Assembly (NCBI RefSeq): GCF_900091725.1
Contig: NZ_FMBW01000065.1
Coordinates: 1-64,000 of the forward strand
DNA: 64,000 nt
From: Streptomyces sp. DvalAA-43
Lineage (GTDB): Bacteria > Actinomycetota > Actinomycetes > Streptomycetales > Streptomycetaceae
Direction: 5' to 3'
In this document: piece by piece, positions 17,171-25,124 of the stretch
Position numbering within the stretch: position 1 is the first letter of the stretch
How the letters are laid out: every line of letters begins with the position of its first letter
Made by a program: the position numbers and the translations under genes
Notes under the pieces: model-generated
Seen by the model: only the letters and a program-made list of their open reading frames with translations
Told to the model about the DNA's origin: nothing
Database searches by the model: none

Positions 17171-17590
17171 TCATGCCGCTGCGGCCTCGGGAGTCGGCGG
17201 GCTCGCGGTGATTCGGTTGTCGCGTATGAGAGCCCACAAAGCGTTCAGAGGTCTCCTGGCCAGCTTGGTCACCAGGTCGACGGTCGGCTTCTTTCCGGTG
17301 ACGACGGTGCGCTGGGCTTCGGCGGCCTGGACGGCCGTGTCGGCGACACCTTCGACACCGGCATGCATGGAATACAGGTCGCGGCGCACGCGATCCTGAT
17401 CGGCGATGACGAAGGCGTGCTTGCCGTCGGTCTTGCCGTTGCCGCGGTAGGAGCCGGAGGCGTGGTGCACCGTGCGGCCCGGGACGTAGAGCAGCCGCCG
17501 CCCCTCGGCGTCGATCGCCATGCAGTGATGATCAGCCTTTCCTGCATCGGTACCGACCCAGATCTCGGGCACGCGCGCCTCCGTCGACGG
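17171..17590 (-). pseudogene. IS110-family transposase remnant
   Basis: The minus frame ending at 17171 encodes the N-terminal DEDD start of an IS110 transposase (EIWVGTDAGKADHHCMAID), then jumps directly to VPGRTVHHASGSYRGNGKTD and VIADQDRVRRDL. About 50 residues normally between them are missing. It then joins a sequence like the extreme C-terminus (LARRPLNALWALIRDNR). A full protein would be about 400 residues; only about 140 remain. It is inactive by deletion and marks past insertion within cluster 1. No ends or target duplication were identified. Confidence 0.75.
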
Positions 17591-17963
17591 GTCGCACATG
17601 ATCCCAGCAGACGACCTCGCCGACGTGTCCTTACACCGCGATCCGCCTCGCGCATCCCCGTTGGCGGCCGATTCGTCGCGCGGTGCCGGGCGGCCAGGCC
17701 TTCTGAGCCACGAACGCTGGAAACATACCGGCCACACCCGGCACTCCCTGGGTGCCGCGATCTTACGAATGACCAGAACTGGCCCAAGAAGAAAGGTAAG
17801 GAAACATGACTCTCGGAGAGCTCGCCACGCGGAGTCCCGGGGAAGATCGACTCACCGGTCGTATCACGGGTACCACCGAACACGAACACGGTCGTTTTTT
17901 GGCCGAACCTCGACAGAACTTTTCAGCTGCGTCAGTTCCATCCTGGGCCGAGGTCATCTCTTT
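17591..17963. other. Promoter region of the HTH/TPR regulator
   Basis: These bases lie upstream of the regulator at 17964. Overlapping ORFs here look like chance frames. A GAGG sequence 10-13 bases before ATG 17964 may be its ribosome site. I see no further element. Confidence 0.4.
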
Positions 17964-19244
17964 ATGAACCAGACTTCTTCGTTGCTGGCCACCTGCCTGG
18001 CCCGGCTCGAATGGTCGCCGGAGCAGCTGGCCCGCGAGATCAACAAAAGGTACGGCAACGGAACGATCAGCATCAAAGCCCCCTACAACTGGGTGCAGGG
18101 CGCGCTGCCCCGCAGGCAACTGCCCCACCTGGTGGCGGAGTTGCTGTCCGACCGGCTCGGTGAGCCCGTCACCGCCGGTGAACTGTGGCCCCGGCACTTA
18201 CCCCAGTGCTCCCGCACGCCGATGGCGCTCGACATCCTCCCGTCCACCGAAGGCCCCGTCAACGCAGCGGTGGACTGGCTGGTGGACAGCGGCACCACGT
18301 CGCCCGCGCGGTCGGCCGGGTCCGAGGTCCCCGACATCGCCATCCAGATGCTGACCACCCGGATCGGCCAGCTCCGCAAGGTGGACGACATCGCGAGCAC
18401 GAAACTCGCGATGGAATGGGCCCTCCAGGACCTCCGGTCGGCGCGCAGACTGGCGGCCGAACACTCCTACGACACCCGCACCGGGCTGCAGTTGCACCGC
18501 ATCATCGCGGAACTCGCCCAGCTAGCCGGATGGCTGGCCGCCGATCTGGGGCTGCGGCAACGCAGCCAGTCCTGCTTCCTGTACGCCCTCTCCGCGGCCC
18601 GCGCCGCCCAGGACCGCCCGTTGGCCGCTTACATCATTTCCTGTATGAGTTACTGCGCCACCTGGGAAACCCGTCAGGAAGAGGGACTGCGGTTGATCCG
18701 TATCGCACGCAAGGGCTCAAGCAAAGAGGACTTCGGCATCGGCCACGCCCTGCTGGCGACGCGCGAAGCGCGGGCCCGCGCGGGCCTCGGCGACGAAGTC
18801 GGCTGCATACGCGCCCTCAACGAAGCCGCGGACCTGAGCCAGGACAGCGATCCGGCGGCCGACGCGCCCTGGATCTCCTGGGTGACCATCCCTGTCATGG
18901 TGGCGGATGCCGGGCGGGCCTGGTTCGAACTGGGGCACTTCAGGCGGGCGGAGCAGTGCCTGGTGCGCGGGATCGAGCTGTTCGGGGAGAGCCAGCCCCG
19001 CAACAGGATGCTGCACTGGGCCTCGCTCGCCGAGGCACGGCTGGGACGCCAGGAAGTCGACGGCGCAGCCGAGGCCGCCGAACAGGCGCTGTCGCTGGCC
19101 GAGGTGATGGTCTCACGGCGCGCGCGGGTCCGGCTCTCGGACCTGCGGTCCAAGATGAAACGGTTCGACAGCTCCGTGGCCCGTCAGGTCGTGCGACGGG
19201 TCAACGCCTTCCTGGACAACGACGCCCTGCGGGTGGCGAGTTGA
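17964..19244 (+). CDS. Putative HTH/TPR-type regulator
   Basis: This 426-residue soluble protein starts at ATG 17964. Residues 1-60 look like an HTH or DNA-binding-like segment of the kind found in Streptomyces regulators (LARLEWSPEQLAREINKRYG, then WVQGALPRRQLPHLVAELLS). The remaining 300 residues are alpha-helical, with alanine-rich repeats such as LATREARARAGLGD and WFELGHFRRAEQCLVRGIELFG, consistent with degenerate tetratricopeptide repeats. Such proteins act as cluster-linked or developmental regulators, but I cannot name a characterised orthologue. It is monocistronic with a strong terminator at 19264-19301 and stands alone between an IS110 remnant and a MITE, so membership in cluster 1 is by position only. 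Confidence 0.75.
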   Translation: MNQTSSLLATCLARLEWSPEQLAREINKRYGNGTISIKAPYNWVQGALPRRQLPHLVAELLSDRLGEPVTAGELWPRHLPQCSRTPMALDILPSTEGPVNAAVDWLVDSGTTSPARSAGSEVPDIAIQMLTTRIGQLRKVDDIASTKLAMEWALQDLRSARRLAAEHSYDTRTGLQLHRIIAELAQLAGWLAADLGLRQRSQSCFLYALSAARAAQDRPLAAYIISCMSYCATWETRQEEGLRLIRIARKGSSKEDFGIGHALLATREARARAGLGDEVGCIRALNEAADLSQDSDPAADAPWISWVTIPVMVADAGRAWFELGHFRRAEQCLVRGIELFGESQPRNRMLHWASLAEARLGRQEVDGAAEAAEQALSLAEVMVSRRARVRLSDLRSKMKRFDSSVARQVVRRVNAFLDNDALRVAS

Positions 19245-19263
19245 GAGATCCTTGTCCCGCGCG

Positions 19264-19301
19264 GGCGCAAGGCCCATACACCCGAATCCGGGCCTTGCGC
19301 C
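19264..19301. terminator. Terminator of the HTH/TPR regulator gene
   Basis: A perfect 12-bp stem, 19264-19275 with 19290-19301, and a 14-base loop lie 20 bases past the regulator stop codon. Confidence 0.8.
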
Positions 19302-19348
19302 GCACGGAGTCGGGCGCGCTCGTCACCTACCTGGCTGTCGCCGATGAG

Positions 19349-19516
19349 CTAAGGGCTGTCCCGTAATCCCTGGTGGATCAGCGTGCGGCGTCGGACGCGG
19401 TGCATCGCAAGGCGGAGGGACGCCCGAATACTGGATGTATTCGGGCGTTCCGACAACGCGGCGAGGTGCCGTGGCCGTCGTCGCACGCCCACCAGGGATT
19501 ACGGGACAGCCCTTAG
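19349..19516. mobile_element. 168-bp MITE-like element with 28-bp perfect inverted ends
   Basis: Bases 19349-19376 are repeated exactly, inverted, at 19489-19516. The core ends read AGGGCTGTCCCGTAATCCCT, like the GGGCTGTCCCGTAA ends of Streptomyces IS5-family elements, and a TA flanks each end. The inside has no transposase but has a second inverted repeat (CGCCCGAATA / TATTCGGGCG near 19420-19448). This is the structure of a nonautonomous miniature element moved by an IS5-type transposase. It lies between two convergent genes. Confidence 0.85.
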
Positions 19517-19777
19517 GCGTCCCGGCCGGCGACCGGGTTCCGCTCGCCGATGCCCCCGAGCCGGTCATCGACGGCGTGCGCATCTCGTCGTTGCACTGCA
19601 CCCTGGTGGCCGGGAGGGGCGAGCGCCGCGTTCCGCAACGCGGTCGAGGTCGTGCTGGACCGGGCACTGCGGGCATACCGGCGTACGACTCACCCCGGAA
19701 GTCGGCTCTCTCGGGACGTGGAGCCGGGTGCCGTTCTTTTAACAACTCATTTGTTTCATAGGTTCTATGACGATACG
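19517..19777. other. Gap between MITE and KAS III-like gene
   Basis: No gene is supported here. The last 40 bases before 19778 are AT-richer than the rest; a clear terminator for the minus-strand operon was not found. Confidence 0.4.
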
Positions 19778-20788
19778 TCAGCTCTCGATGAGGGTGCAGC
19801 CCCAGTGCATGCCGCGCCCCATTCCTGCGAGGGCGATCAGGTCGCCGTCGCCGAGGTGCCCGGAGGCCAGGTGGTGCTGGAGGTTGAGGAGGTGGTCGGC
19901 TGCCCCGAAGTGGCCCCTCTCCAGGGAGATGTCGGCGTTCGTACGCTCCAGTGGAACGCCGAGCCTGTCGGCCACCTTCGTCAGGGTGCCTATGTTGTCG
20001 TTGAGCAGCACCACCCTGGACAGGTCGGAGACGGACGCGCCGATCCGTTTGCAGGCCTGTGCCACGACGTCGCGCACCCGGTCGTTCATGAGATCGACGA
20101 ACGCCTCGAAGCGGTCCGCGTCGTACTCGAAGAACTCCAACAGGTCCCAGGCGTCGCGGGCGGTCCCGGGCTGTTCTCCCCCGCGGAAAGGGGCGGCTGC
20201 GCCGCCCTCCTCCAGCAGGAACAGATCGGCGTAACGGCCGTCGCTGATCACCTCGCCGGCCCGCCAGCGCAGGCGGGGGTGGCCACGTCCCGCGACCGCC
20301 GCTCCGGCTCCGTCGGAGAACAGCAGCGAGTGGGTCTCCATCCGGTTCCAGTACGCCTCGCACGTCCGGTTCGCCCCGACCACCAGCGCACGCTGGTACT
20401 CGGGACGGGTGGCGAACCGGCCAGCGAGCAGGTCGAAGCAGGTGATCCCGCCGACACAGCCCTGGGAGACGAGGACTGCCTCGGCCCGGTGTGCGCCCAG
20501 CCGGGCCTGGAGGGCGGCCGCCGGGTCCCAGTACAGGTACTCGGGGATGTCGGTGATCGCGAGCACGACCAGGTCCAGCTCGCCCGGATCGGTGCCCGAC
20601 TCCGCCAGGGCCGCGCGCGCGGCCTCCTCGGCGAGGTCGGTGAGGCCGACCTCTTCGGGGCACCGGTGGATGTTCCGGTAGCCGTACTCCAGCACCCTCT
20701 CGACGTCCTCGGTGTACTCCCGCACCGTGTCCGCGACAGCGGCGGGCTCGCCGAGCGCCGAGCCGAACGACATCAGTCCGTAGTCCAC
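19778..20788 (-). CDS. KAS III-like ketosynthase/acyltransferase with altered triad
   Basis: This 336-residue protein has the KAS III (FabH-like) thiolase fold, with nucleophile Cys111 in VSQGCVGG. Normal KAS III uses His (PHQAN block) and Asn (GNTS block). Here the first block reads LLNDNIG (Asn263) and the second RGHFGAADH (His293), so the His and Asn positions look exchanged, as in specialised KAS III-like acyltransferases. It may condense or transfer an acyl group made by the adjacent E1/E2 proteins onto an ACP or an amino-acid nucleophile. GTG 20788 is preferred because AAGGGGA lies upstream; ATG 20773, overlapping the previous stop, is the alternative. It is the last gene of the mbtH operon. 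Confidence 0.85.
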   Translation of the reverse strand: MDYGLMSFGSALGEPAAVADTVREYTEDVERVLEYGYRNIHRCPEEVGLTDLAEEAARAALAESGTDPGELDLVVLAITDIPEYLYWDPAAALQARLGAHRAEAVLVSQGCVGGITCFDLLAGRFATRPEYQRALVVGANRTCEAYWNRMETHSLLFSDGAGAAVAGRGHPRLRWRAGEVISDGRYADLFLLEEGGAAAPFRGGEQPGTARDAWDLLEFFEYDADRFEAFVDLMNDRVRDVVAQACKRIGASVSDLSRVVLLNDNIGTLTKVADRLGVPLERTNADISLERGHFGAADHLLNLQHHLASGHLGDGDLIALAGMGRGMHWGCTLIES

Positions 20789-22899
20789 GCAGGTTCCCCT
20801 TCCAGCTTCCCGGGGTCTTCCAGTGCCGTCTTGATCCTGGCGAGGAACAGTACGGCGTCCCTCCCGTTGACGACCCGGTGGTCGTAGGCGAGTCCGAGGT
20901 GAACGGTCCGGCGCGTCACCACGGCTCCCGACGCGTCGATCCGGCACTCGTCGCCGACCGCGCCGACGGAGACCATGCACAGCTGAGGCCAGAGCACGAT
21001 CGGCTGGACAAGGACCACACCGGGATCGGGGTTGAGCGAGACGGCGATGTTCCCGCCGGTCAGCTCGTGCGCGGCGAACCCCTTGTCGAGAGCTTTCAGC
21101 CGGAAGTCCATCAGCGTGTCGGCGATGTCCGCGAGGGACCGCTCGTGGGCGCGCTCGACCACGGGCACGTACAGCGATCCGTCGACGTCGACGGTGACGC
21201 CGACGTACGGGGCGTCCGCCATCGCGACGGTCCGGTCGTCGATGAGGGAGCCGAAGAACCGCGGGAAGTCCGGCTGCGCCTCGGCCACCGCCTTGACCAC
21301 CACCTCCGCGAGCCCGAGCGTCGCGCCGCTCTCCTCGCTCAGCTCCTCCAGCCGGTCGAGGACGGTGTCGACCTCCGCCTTGACAACGGTGAACCCGGTC
21401 GGGATCTCGCGGTGGCTCTTGGTGACCACCGCGGCGGTGCCCTGCTGTACGCGGTCCAGGACGTGCACCCCGAACGGGGGGTCGGCGACGGGCCCAGGGG
21501 CCTTCGTCGCCGGTGCGGCCGGGACCACCTCCGTGTGCGGCCTGACCGGATCTCGCGCACCGCCCGGAGCCGGTTCGGGCAGCAGGTGGGCCAGGACGGC
21601 GCCGACGGCCAGCTCCTCGCCCACCGCCGCGACGCGCCGCAGGTACCCGGAGCCCTGGGCGGCGATGTCGGCCTGCGCCTTGGAAGTGTCCAGCGCGACA
21701 ATCTCGGTGTCCGGCTCGATCCACGCGCCGTCGTCCACCAGCCAGTCGGCGACCAGATAGGTGACATCGTTGTTGTTCAGCTTGGGCACGGTGACGGGGA
21801 CGCCGACCGCCGCTTCGGCGGCGGGCGACGCGGCGGACGGGGCCGGGGACGGCTCCCCGGCCCCCCATCCGGCCGCCCGCCGGATCCCGTCGCGGATGTC
21901 CTCGGCCCCCAGCAGCACCTCGCGCTCCAGATGGCCTGCCGTCGGAATGATCGAGTCGCATGAGCTCAGCGGCAGTACAGGGCCGTGCAGCGAGGACCAG
22001 ATCCGCTCGTGGAGCACCCGCGCCACCTCGGCGCCCCAGGTACCGCCGGCGGTGCCCTCCTCCACCACGGCAACCCGGCCGGCCGCCCTGAGTAGCGGCA
22101 GGACCGGCTCGACGTCCAGCGGGTACAGCTGCGCCGGGGTCAGCACGTGGACCGAGCGGCCGTGCGCCTCGCGCAGCTCGCGCGCCGCGTCCAGGGCCCG
22201 GTGGACGAGGCCCCCCGGGGCCAGGACGACGAAGTCGGCGCCGTCCGCCTCGCCGTCGGGGAAGGCATGGGCCCAACCGAGTCCGGGGCCGATGACGCGG
22301 TAGCGGAAGACGTCGTCGACGCGGCCGTCCCGGTACATGCGCCGCGTGTAGAGGACCTTGTCCTCGAAGAGGACGGCGGGCGCGCCCCGGTCCAGCGCCT
22401 CGTCCAGCACCGCCTCGGCGTCGTGGAACGGCGACAGCTCATACAGGGTGAGGTTGGGAATGCCGACGAAGTGCTTCTGCGGGCTCTGGCTGTGGGTGGG
22501 CCCGTAGCCGCGGTTGCCGCCGACCGGGCAGCGCACCACGAGCGGCACCGGCACCCGCCGACCGTACATCGACACCGATTTCGAGGCGAAGTTGAGCACC
22601 TGGTCGAAGCCGAGTGCGAGGAAGTCGCCGAACATGACCTCGACGATGACCTTGTTGCCGCACAGGGCCAGTCCGCCACCGACGCCGAGGATGCCGCCCT
22701 CGCTCAGCGGCGTGCTCATCACGCGGTCGCCGAACCTTCCGGAGAGCCCCTTGGTGATCTTGAATGCGCCTCCGTACGGGTCGAGCAGGTCCTCGCCGAG
22801 CAGGTAGAGCTGCTCCTCGCGGTCGAAGAGCCGGTGCAGCGCGCGGTTGAGGTTCTCCGCGACGCGCGGCGCGACGGTGCTGGTCACGACCTGGGTCAT
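20773..22899 (-). CDS. Fused 2-oxoacid dehydrogenase E1beta-E2 protein
   Basis: This 708-residue fusion has an E1beta (transketolase pyrimidine and C-terminal) region at about 1-330, a lipoyl domain with the modified lysine in DTSKAQADI (about 407), and an E2 acyltransferase domain at about 480-700. The E2 catalytic histidine is present in DHRVVNGRDA, but the usual Asp of DHRxxDG is Asn. With the E1alpha gene next door it should decarboxylate a 2-oxo acid or ketose donor and transfer the acyl group, probably to the small ACP encoded between them. Fused E1beta-E2 proteins with a dedicated ACP (NapB/NapD of naphthyridinomycin) make glycolyl-ACP. No E3 gene is present, consistent with a non-oxidative or shared-E3 system. 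The ATG overlaps the ACP stop. Confidence 0.9.
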   Translation of the reverse strand: MTQVVTSTVAPRVAENLNRALHRLFDREEQLYLLGEDLLDPYGGAFKITKGLSGRFGDRVMSTPLSEGGILGVGGGLALCGNKVIVEVMFGDFLALGFDQVLNFASKSVSMYGRRVPVPLVVRCPVGGNRGYGPTHSQSPQKHFVGIPNLTLYELSPFHDAEAVLDEALDRGAPAVLFEDKVLYTRRMYRDGRVDDVFRYRVIGPGLGWAHAFPDGEADGADFVVLAPGGLVHRALDAARELREAHGRSVHVLTPAQLYPLDVEPVLPLLRAAGRVAVVEEGTAGGTWGAEVARVLHERIWSSLHGPVLPLSSCDSIIPTAGHLEREVLLGAEDIRDGIRRAAGWGAGEPSPAPSAASPAAEAAVGVPVTVPKLNNNDVTYLVADWLVDDGAWIEPDTEIVALDTSKAQADIAAQGSGYLRRVAAVGEELAVGAVLAHLLPEPAPGGARDPVRPHTEVVPAAPATKAPGPVADPPFGVHVLDRVQQGTAAVVTKSHREIPTGFTVVKAEVDTVLDRLEELSEESGATLGLAEVVVKAVAEAQPDFPRFFGSLIDDRTVAMADAPYVGVTVDVDGSLYVPVVERAHERSLADIADTLMDFRLKALDKGFAAHELTGGNIAVSLNPDPGVVLVQPIVLWPQLCMVSVGAVGDECRIDASGAVVTRRTVHLGLAYDHRVVNGRDAVLFLARIKTALEDPGKLEGEPAWTTD

Positions 22900-23126
22900 G
22901 CCGAAACTCCCTCCGCGGCCAGGAGTCCCCGCAGATCGCCGACGCTGCGGCAGGAGCGGGCCTGCCGGGGGGTGATCCGCAGGCCGTACTCGCGTCCGAG
23001 GGCCGAGATGATCTGCACGTGCCGCAGGCTGGTCCAACCGCCCGTGGTCGCCGGGCCCGTCTCGTCGTCCACCTCTGCCACGGGTACGCCGAGCACATCG
23101 GCGACGAGCTCCTCCAGCGCCCTCAC
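22896..23126 (-). CDS. Acyl carrier protein
   Basis: This 76-residue carrier protein has the core TGGWTSLRHVQIISAL, where Ser is the phosphopantetheine site although the usual DSL is TSL. GTG at 23126 overlaps the stop of the E1alpha gene and its stop overlaps the E1beta-E2 start, so three genes are coupled. Its place inside the E1alpha/E1beta-E2 pair suggests it accepts the acyl group that they make, for use by the KAS III-like protein. Confidence 0.85.
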   Translation of the reverse strand: MRALEELVADVLGVPVAEVDDETGPATTGGWTSLRHVQIISALGREYGLRITPRQARSCRSVGDLRGLLAAEGVSA

Positions 23127-24073
23127 AGCGTGGCCCCCGATCCCGCCGCGGCCGGCGAGGCCGTCCAGACCGACGGCGGCCGCGCGGAGACGTCGGCCAC
23201 CAGACCGGCGACCCGCTCCCGCTGGCGCGCGTCGGCTGCGTCGAACTGGTCGCCGAACCACCGGGCGTACTCCGCGCTCCACTCCCGGGCGCGTACGTCG
23301 GATAGCTCCTCCGCAGAGCGGGTGTCGTCGCCCTTGCTGTGCGGACCGAGCCGGACGGTGTGGAACTGCACGACGGCCGGGGCCCCGCGCCGCACCTCCG
23401 CGACGACGGGGCCCAGTTCGGCACGGATCACGTTGATGTCCGCGGTGTGGAGCTCGTAGTGGTCGATACCGAACGAACCGGCGCGGTCCTCGATGGTCCC
23501 GGCCAGCTGTGCCCCGGTCGGCGTCGACTGGGCGATCCCGTTGTGCTCCACGACCACCAGCAACGGCACGCTCCACAGCCGCGCCATGTTGAGGGCCTCG
23601 TAGACCGCTCCCTCGCCCCAGGTGCCGTCGCCGATGTGGACCACGGCGATCCGGTCCTGCCCGGTGCGCCGGTAGTGGAGGGCGACACCGACCGCGACCG
23701 GCAGACTCTGCCCCTGCACCCCGGTCGACAGATAGCCGTCGCGGTAGATGTGCTGGCTGCCGCCGACGCCCGAGCACACCGCCCCTTCGCGCCCCATGAT
23801 CTCCGCGAGCAGCCCTGACGGGTCCTCGAACCTGGCCAGGTAGTGGCCGTGTCCCCGGTGGTTGCTGAAGACGAAGTCCTCGCGCAGAAGCGGCGCCAGC
23901 GCCACCGGCACGTACTCCTGGCCGAGGCAGGTGTGCGTCGTGCCGTTGAGCTTCCCCGCGTCGAAGAGGTCGAGCAGGGCGAGCTCGAAGTTCCTTATCA
24001 GCAGGAGGAGTTCAAGGTCCTTGTCAGCGAACTTGGTGAGGGCAGTCAACGTGCCGGGTTCCTTCCCACGCAT
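23123..24073 (-). CDS. 2-oxoacid dehydrogenase E1alpha subunit
   Basis: This 316-residue thiamine-diphosphate-binding protein is of the pyruvate/branched-chain 2-oxoacid dehydrogenase E1alpha type. HTCLGQEYVPVAL, SNHRGHGHYLA and the ThDP/Mg motif GDGTWGEGAVYEALNMARLWSVPLLVVVEHNG (quoted in part: GDGTWGEG and EHNG) are visible. ATG 24073 has GGAG upstream. It pairs with the E1beta half of the next protein. Its substrate, a 2-oxo acid or ketose phosphate, cannot be told from sequence. It is the second gene of the mbtH operon. Confidence 0.9.
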   Translation of the reverse strand: MRGKEPGTLTALTKFADKDLELLLLIRNFELALLDLFDAGKLNGTTHTCLGQEYVPVALAPLLREDFVFSNHRGHGHYLARFEDPSGLLAEIMGREGAVCSGVGGSQHIYRDGYLSTGVQGQSLPVAVGVALHYRRTGQDRIAVVHIGDGTWGEGAVYEALNMARLWSVPLLVVVEHNGIAQSTPTGAQLAGTIEDRAGSFGIDHYELHTADINVIRAELGPVVAEVRRGAPAVVQFHTVRLGPHSKGDDTRSAEELSDVRAREWSAEYARWFGDQFDAADARQRERVAGLVADVSARPPSVWTASPAAAGSGATL

Positions 24074-24113
24074 TTCCGCTCCGCTAGGGTCATGCCTCCG
24101 ACAAGGGCGGGCA

Positions 24114-24332
24114 TCAGGCGTTGTCGGCCTCCATGGCCTCGACGAGGCTCTTCGGCCGCAGGTCGGTCCAGTTCTCGTTGACGAACGCGAGGCAGGCCTC
24201 GCGACTGTCCTCGCCCTTGGCGACCGTCCAGCCCGCCGGCACCTCGGCGAAAGCGGGCCAAAGGGAATGCTGACCCTCGTCGTTGACCAGGACCAGATAA
24301 GAGCCGTTCTCGTCCTCAAACGGATTAGTCAT
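24114..24332 (-). CDS. mbtH: MbtH-like protein
   Basis: This 72-residue protein is a typical MbtH chaperone: NPFEDENGSYLVLVNDEGQH at the start, SLWPAFAEVPAGW with the conserved tryptophans, and WTDLRPKSL at the end. MbtH proteins bind A domains and are needed for their folding or activity. It is the first gene of the operon leading to the E1/E2/ACP/KAS III set, and probably serves one or more A domains of cluster 1. Confidence 0.97.
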   Translation of the reverse strand: MTNPFEDENGSYLVLVNDEGQHSLWPAFAEVPAGWTVAKGEDSREACLAFVNENWTDLRPKSLVEAMEADNA

Positions 24333-24824
24333 CGAATTCCCATTTCCATGAGCGATTCATTCGACCGGACATGCAGAGTCGGCGCGTAATTCACTGCGGC
24401 ACCGGAAGGCTATACGGCACCCCGGACAATTGACCACCGCCGGACGCCCCGTCGCTCGGATGAGGGACCGGGCCGCACCGGCCCCGGCCCAACTGCCCTG
24501 TGGGCGCCGGGAGAAGCCGCGGCGACGCTGGTCACCGGAGGCCGATCCGGTGTGCTGTCCCGGCAACGGGACAATTGACGGGGCATCGCACGGTCTCGCG
24601 GAGAAGCGGTCTTGAAGAGAATCCGCCCGCCGGTCTAGCTTGAGGCGGCGCGGGGTCACTTGCACAGCGCCTATGGGGTTCGGATCCGTCGCCCACACGT
24701 ACGGCCACTTCAATCCGCCCGTGCCGCCACGCTCCCCTGCGCCGCATTTCGCCCGCGGGCAATGCCTCACAGTCCATGCCTCACGGTCCGTGCACAACGG
24801 AAAGACCCACAGGAGGAGTCTGCC
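24333..24824. other. Divergent promoter region, mbtH operon / halogenase operon
   Basis: This gap of 492 bases contains operator copy 4 and two direct copies of GGACAATTGAC (24424-24434 and 24569-24579), the second overlapping the palindrome. No gene was seen. Confidence 0.55.
24557..24572. promoter_or_regulatory. Palindromic operator candidate, copy 4
   Basis: GTCCCGGCAACGGGAC is extended by one matching base on each side (TGTCCCG and CGGGACA), giving 7-bp arms. It sits between the divergent mbtH and PCP-halogenase operons, so one site could control both. Confidence 0.6.
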
Positions 24825-25112
24825 ATGCAGGTGTCAGGGACGGACGACGGGAGGATTCGCCCGGCCGACCCGGCCGACGTCGAGCGTTCACTCGTCGAGT
24901 GGCTGCGCGACGAACTGGAGGACCCGGACATCACCGGTGCCGACAACTTCCTCGACATCGGCGGTCATTCACTGACGTTCGCAAAGCTGAACCAGCACCT
25001 CAGTGACTCCTTCGGTGCCGTGCTCGACATGAAAACCACGTACGAGGAGCCGCTCGGCGTGGCCGTCACCAAGATCCAGCCGGTCGAAAGCACTACGCCA
25101 ACCACCAGGTAA
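24825..25112 (+). CDS. Free-standing PCP, partner of the halogenase
   Basis: This 95-residue carrier protein has the pantetheine site in DNFLDIGGHSLTFAKL. ATG 24825 follows an AGGAGG ribosome site. SyrB2-type halogenases act on amino acids bound to a carrier protein, and this PCP directly precedes the halogenase gene (12-base gap). It is thus the likely platform for chlorination. No A domain is fused, so one of the other A domains, or the free one at 11768, must load it. Confidence 0.9.
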   Translation: MQVSGTDDGRIRPADPADVERSLVEWLRDELEDPDITGADNFLDIGGHSLTFAKLNQHLSDSFGAVLDMKTTYEEPLGVAVTKIQPVESTTPTTR

Positions 25113-25124
25113 GGGGCTCAGAGC

